Source: Steroidobacteraceae bacterium
GTDB taxonomy: Bacteria; Pseudomonadota; Gammaproteobacteria; Steroidobacterales; Steroidobacteraceae
NCBI GenBank assembly: GCA_019187185.1
Contig: JABAQU010000003.1
Location: 37,331 to 101,330, forward strand
DNA: 64,000 bases
Direction of reading: 5' to 3'
In this document: in pieces, positions 60,829 through 64,000 of the stretch
Position numbering within the stretch: the first letter of the stretch is position 1
Layout: every line of letters starts with the position of its first letter
Notes under the pieces: model-generated
Database searches by the model: none
Told to the model about the DNA's origin: nothing
Seen by the model: the letters and a program-made list of their open reading frames with translations, nothing else
Position numbers and translations under genes: made by a program

Positions 60829-62154
60829 CTAGCGCGCGGCGAGCGCCGGTGCGTCGGTGGGGGTCGCGGCGCGATCGAGGCCGGCGAGCAGCGGCGCGGT
60901 CTGCGCGCGGAAGTCGGCGAGCAGCGCGTCGGGCAGCGGAGCGGCGTTCGCCAGCTTCACCTTCTGCGGATCCTTGTATACGCCGTGTACGCGGTACTCG
61001 TAGTGCAGGTGCGGCCCCGTCGCGAGGCCCGACTGGCCGACGTAGCCGATCACCTGTCCCTGCGTGACGCGCTCGCCCGCCCGCAGGCCCTTCGCGAAGC
61101 GCGACATGTGTCCGTAAACGGTCATCACGCCGTTCGCGTGCGTCAGCTCGACGACATTGCCGTAGCCGCCCTTGATGCCACGGAATCGCACGCGACCGTC
61201 GCCGGCGGCACGCACCGGCGTGCCCGTCGGCGCTGCGTAGTCCACGCCGCGATGCGCGCGGATCGTGTTCAGCACCGGGTGGCGGCGGCTCGGGTTGAAT
61301 CGCGACGAGACACGCGTGAACTCGAGCGGCGCGCGCAGGAATGCCTTGCGCAGGCTCCGGCCGTCGGGCGTGAAGTAGCGCGCGTTGCCCTCCGGATCGA
61401 CGTAGCGCACCGCGCGATACTCGTGGCCCTGGTTGACAAACTTGACCGCGAGCAGCGCCCCGTCGCGCAGGTACTCGCCGTCCTGCGACATCCGTTCGTA
61501 GGTCACGGTAAACGCGTCTCCGCTGCGCACATCGAGCACGAAGTCGATGTCCCATGCGAACACGTCGGCGATCGCGATTGCGGTCTGGTCGGAGATCCCC
61601 GCGGCACGGGCTGCATCGAACAGCGAGCTCGTGATGGTCGCGCTCGCCGTGCGCACGTCGCGCTCGAGCGGATTCTCGATGATGTGCGCGGTGAAACGGT
61701 CGTCGGCGCGGTCGATCCGCAGCCGCTCGCTCTCCGACAGCTGGCGCTCGAGACCGAGGAGCCGGCCTGCGCCGTCACGGATGAATGTGAGTGCCTCGCC
61801 GGGATACAGGCGATCGAGGGCAGTGCGCAGGTCGGGCAGGGCGCGCAAGGTCGCGAGATCGGCGAGGCTCAGCTCGAGGCTGCGGAAAATGCGATCGAGC
61901 GTGTCGTTGCGGCGCACGATCACCTCGATCGCGCTGCCGGCGAGCGCGACCGGAGTCAGCCCCGAAGACTCCGCGGCCGGCGCATCCTGGCGCGGCAGGG
62001 TGCGCGCGATCGAGGACTCGGTGACGCCGGGTACACCGATCCCCGGCTCGAAGCGCGCCCAGATGACTGCGAGCAGCGCGCAGCAGCCCACCTTGAGCGC
62101 GACTGCGCCGGACACGTGCAGGTGTCGCCACTTCAGGCCGCGGTCGAAACGCAT
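60829..62154 (-). CDS. M23-family murein DD-endopeptidase-like protein (MepM type)
   Basis: 441 residues. N-terminal transmembrane segment (VALKVGCCALLAVIWARF), a periplasmic OapA/LysM-like domain (VIVRRNDTLDRIFRSLELSLADL), a middle domain, and a LytM peptidase: zinc-binding HRGVDYAAPTGTPV, YGHMSRF and GPHLHYEYRV. It cuts peptidoglycan cross-links for growth. Divergent from tyrS, as is common in gammaproteobacteria. Confidence 0.93.
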   Translation of the reverse strand: MRFDRGLKWRHLHVSGAVALKVGCCALLAVIWARFEPGIGVPGVTESSIARTLPRQDAPAAESSGLTPVALAGSAIEVIVRRNDTLDRIFRSLELSLADLATLRALPDLRTALDRLYPGEALTFIRDGAGRLLGLERQLSESERLRIDRADDRFTAHIIENPLERDVRTASATITSSLFDAARAAGISDQTAIAIADVFAWDIDFVLDVRSGDAFTVTYERMSQDGEYLRDGALLAVKFVNQGHEYRAVRYVDPEGNARYFTPDGRSLRKAFLRAPLEFTRVSSRFNPSRRHPVLNTIRAHRGVDYAAPTGTPVRAAGDGRVRFRGIKGGYGNVVELTHANGVMTVYGHMSRFAKGLRAGERVTQGQVIGYVGQSGLATGPHLHYEYRVHGVYKDPQKVKLANAAPLPDALLADFRAQTAPLLAGLDRAATPTDAPALAAR

Positions 62155-62318
62155 GGAAGCCGTTGATCCGGAAAGATGGGGCGACCGTACCCGACCGTGC
62201 CCCGCATGGTCAATGCGCCCTTTCCCATCGCGCGGGCGGCCGGCTGTGACGGCGCTCGCGGATCGAGCGTTGCGCGCAGCAGGCTGCTAGAGTTTCGCGC
62301 CCACGGAGTGCTCCGACC

Positions 62319-63533
62319 ATGATTGTTGACCCGACCACCCAGCTCGCCGAGATCCGCCGCGGCGCCGAGGATCTGCTCGTCGAGGCGGAGCTCGCGAAGA
62401 AGCTCGCCCGCGGCCAGCCGCTGCGCGTGAAGGCGGGGTTCGACCCCACCGCGCCCGATCTGCACCTCGGGCATACGGTGCTGATCAACAAGATGCGGCA
62501 GTTCCAGCAGTTCGGGCACGAGGTGATCTTCCTGATCGGGGATTTCACCGGACTGATCGGCGACCCGACCGGGCGCAACGCGACGCGCCCGCGCCTCACG
62601 CCCGAGGAGGTGCAGGCGAATGCACGCACCTACGAGCAACAGATCTTCCGCATCCTCGACCCGGCGCGCACGACCATCGAGTTCAATTCGAAGTGGCTGA
62701 GTGCGATGCCGCTGCCGAAATTCGTCGAGGTGGCCGCGAAGTACACGGTGGCGCGCATGCTCGAGCGCGACGACTTCGCGAAGCGCTACCGGAGCGGCCA
62801 GCCGATTTCCGTGCACGAGTTCTTCTATCCGCTCGCGCAGGGCTACGATTCGGTGGCGCTCCGGGCGGACGTCGAACTCGGCGGCACCGATCAGAAGTTC
62901 AACCTGCTGGTCGGCCGCCAGCTGCAGGAAGGCTTCGGCCAGGAGCCGCAGATCGTGCTCACGATGCCGTTGCTCGAGGGCCTCGACGGCGTGCAGAAGA
63001 TGTCGAAGTCGCTCGGCAACTACATCGGCATCGCAGAGCCGGCATCGGAAATGTTCGGCAAGCTGATGCGCATCTCGGACGAGCTCATGTGGCGCTATTT
63101 CGAGCTGCTGTCGTTCCGGCCGATCGGGGAGATCGCGGCACTGAAGCGCGCGGTCGCCGAGGGGCGCAATCCGCGCGACGTGAAATTCGAACTCGCTCGC
63201 GAGATCGTCGCGCGCTTCCACGACGCGGCGGCGGCGGAGCGTGCGCAGGCGGAATTCATCGCGCGTTTCTCCGAGAAATCCCTGCCCACCGACCTCGATG
63301 CGATCGAGATCACGGCGCCCGACAGCGCCGGCGTGAAGCTGCCCGCTGCCCTCAAGGCGGCGCGACTCGTCGTGAGCGGCTCGGAGGCGGCGCGCAAGAT
63401 CGCGGAAGGCGCCGTGCGCATCGACGGCGAGAAGGTGCAGGACCGCGAGCGGCGCCTGCCGGTGGGCGCCGACCACGTCCTGCAGGTTGGTCCGCGGCGC
63501 TTCGCACGTGTGAAGGTCGTCGCAAGCGCTTGA
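62319..63533 (+). CDS. tyrS: Tyrosyl-tRNA synthetase
   Basis: 404 residues, class I synthetase of the TyrS-beta (TyrZ-like) length. HIGH-type motif HLGH at residues 49-52, KMSKS at 227-231, catalytic domain blocks [35 protein letters not shown] and [13 protein letters not shown]. The C-terminal S4 RNA-binding domain ([20 protein letters not shown]) is present. A 75-bp palindrome starts right after its stop. Confidence 0.97.
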   Translation: MIVDPTTQLAEIRRGAEDLLVEAELAKKLARGQPLRVKAGFDPTAPDLHLGHTVLINKMRQFQQFGHEVIFLIGDFTGLIGDPTGRNATRPRLTPEEVQANARTYEQQIFRILDPARTTIEFNSKWLSAMPLPKFVEVAAKYTVARMLERDDFAKRYRSGQPISVHEFFYPLAQGYDSVALRADVELGGTDQKFNLLVGRQLQEGFGQEPQIVLTMPLLEGLDGVQKMSKSLGNYIGIAEPASEMFGKLMRISDELMWRYFELLSFRPIGEIAALKRAVAEGRNPRDVKFELAREIVARFHDAAAAERAQAEFIARFSEKSLPTDLDAIEITAPDSAGVKLPAALKAARLVVSGSEAARKIAEGAVRIDGEKVQDRERRLPVGADHVLQVGPRRFARVKVVASA

Positions 63534-63535
63534 TT

Positions 63536-63610
63536 TGGTGCCGGGTTTTCGGTTATTCGGTCATCGCCCGGCGCTGCGGCGATAACCGGATAACCGAAAA
63601 CCCGGCACCA
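63536..63610. repeat. 75-bp palindromic element, copy 2
   Basis: Same length and outer arms as the element at 42335-42409: TGGTGCCGGGTTTTCGGTTA on the left, its complement on the right, with a different central loop and two arm mismatches (both G-U pairs in RNA). It lies two bases past the tyrS stop and three bases before the -35 of the rRNA promoter. It may end tyrS transcription and isolate the rRNA promoter. Confidence 0.85.
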
Positions 63611-63612
63611 CG

Positions 63613-63640
63613 TTGACACCCTGCGCCCGGCCGCTATACT
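63613..63640 (+). promoter_or_regulatory. rRNA operon promoter P1
   Basis: TTGACA, 16 bases, TATACT, followed by a GC-rich discriminator (GCGCGCCC) typical for ppGpp-sensitive rRNA promoters. Confidence 0.75.
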
Positions 63641-63704
63641 GCGCGCCCTTCCCACGGTGAGCGCCCCGCGGAAACGCGGCAGGAAGCTTGTTGCCGGCGG
63701 GAAG

Positions 63705-63732
63705 TTGACGGAATCGGGGCGGTCGCTATACT
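63705..63732 (+). promoter_or_regulatory. rRNA operon promoter P2
   Basis: TTGACG, 16 bases, TATACT, then a C-rich discriminator (TCCGCCCCCC). Second of two tandem promoters, 92 bases after P1. Confidence 0.75.
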
Positions 63733-63742
63733 TCCGCCCCCC

Positions 63743-63776
63743 GCCTGCGCCCGGCGCGCAGGCATGCTCTTTAAAA
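63743..63776 (+). promoter_or_regulatory. rRNA leader boxB-like hairpin and boxA antitermination site
   Basis: GCCTGCGC pairs with GCGCAGGC (63743-63763), followed by boxA TGCTCTTTAAAA (63765-63776). boxA binds NusB/NusE for rRNA antitermination. Confidence 0.75.
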
Positions 63777-63893
63777 GTTCGGCAGGTAATTTGTGTGGGG
63801 ACTCGCGTCGATGCGTCTTTGGATGCAAAAACCGAGTGACCAGAAGTCCAGCAATGTACTTTTGAGCCATTCATGTCGAGTGTTCAAAATCTT

Positions 63894-64000
63894 CAAGTGA
63901 AGAGTTTGATCCTGGCTCAGATTGAACGCTGGCGGCGTGCTTAACACATGCAAGTCGAGCGGCAGCGCGGGAGCAATCCTGGCGGCGAGCGGCGAACGGG
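63894..64000 (+). rRNA. 16S ribosomal RNA, 5' end
   Basis: Contains AGAGTTTGATCCTGGCTCAG (the universal 27F site) and the GAACGCTGGCGGCGTGCTTA region that follows it in bacterial 16S. The mature end is set by alignment to E. coli (position 63894 approximately). Only 107 bases are inside the window. Confidence 0.95.

Noticed and set aside
1..64000. tRNA genes or a prophage attachment site near the RHS island
   Set aside because: I saw no tRNA-like cloverleaf or direct attachment repeats next to the island; absence is by eye and not a computed scan.

Overview
The window comes from a GC-rich gammaproteobacterial chromosome, and every large gene matches a gammaproteobacterial family. The block from 17511 to 42333 follows the Pseudomonas aeruginosa PA0392-PA0415 order: yggT, proC, yggS, pilT, pilU, then pyrB, ruvX, yqgE, tonB, gshB, pilG, pilH, pilI, pilJ, chpA, chpC. 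It lacks pyrR, pilK and chpB. The Pil-Chp set, a PEP-CTERM protein, class II ribonucleotide reductase and the 16S 5' end suggest a Steroidobacterales/Nevskiales/Xanthomonadales-like lineage. I cannot place it more finely from sequence alone.

Layout. 1-17280 holds an HtrA-type protease start, Hsp20, B12-dependent ribonucleotide reductase (nrdJ split in two), a membrane diguanylate cyclase, a PEP-CTERM protein behind a consensus sigma-54 site, a LysM lytic transglycosylase, an L,D-transpeptidase, ppnN, an orphan ParA, htpG, msrB, an FKBP lipoprotein and an HU-like protein. 17511-22986 holds yggT-proC-yggS on one strand and three tandem PilT/PilU-type retraction ATPases on the other. 22987-28160 is an accessory island of RHS pieces: a fibronectin-type fragment, a short secreted toxin-like protein with a predicted immunity gene, a 5'-truncated RHS core with an interrupted nuclease-like tail, a second immunity gene, an IS21-like end remnant and a duplicated RHS core fragment.

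28162-42333 holds pyrK-pyrB-ruvX-yqgE, tonB-gshB, and the pilGHIJ-chpA-chpC chemosensory operon that would control the PilT/PilU motors. 42421-51188 holds an HxlR regulator, cytochrome P460, rsmE, ampD, a cobalamin module (adenosyltransferase and btuB behind a cobalamin riboswitch), an inositol-phosphatase family enzyme, and pdxH-metalloprotease-ABC ATPase. 51294-63533 holds a tyrosine-rich repeat protein, tyrA, a second diguanylate cyclase, a BtuC-like permease, rppH, a coiled-coil membrane protein, bactofilin, erpA, ppx and ppk (convergent), an M23 peptidase and tyrS. The window ends with tandem rRNA promoters, a boxB/boxA antitermination leader and the first 107 bases of 16S rRNA.

Links between genes. 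The B12 genes (btuB, adenosyltransferase, BtuC/BtuD-like parts) plausibly supply the cofactor for NrdJ. The PilT/U ATPases, Pil-Chp system and two diguanylate cyclases point to surface motility under c-di-GMP control. The most unusual region is the RHS island, which reads as a partly decayed toxin-immunity cassette array inserted in an otherwise conserved housekeeping block.
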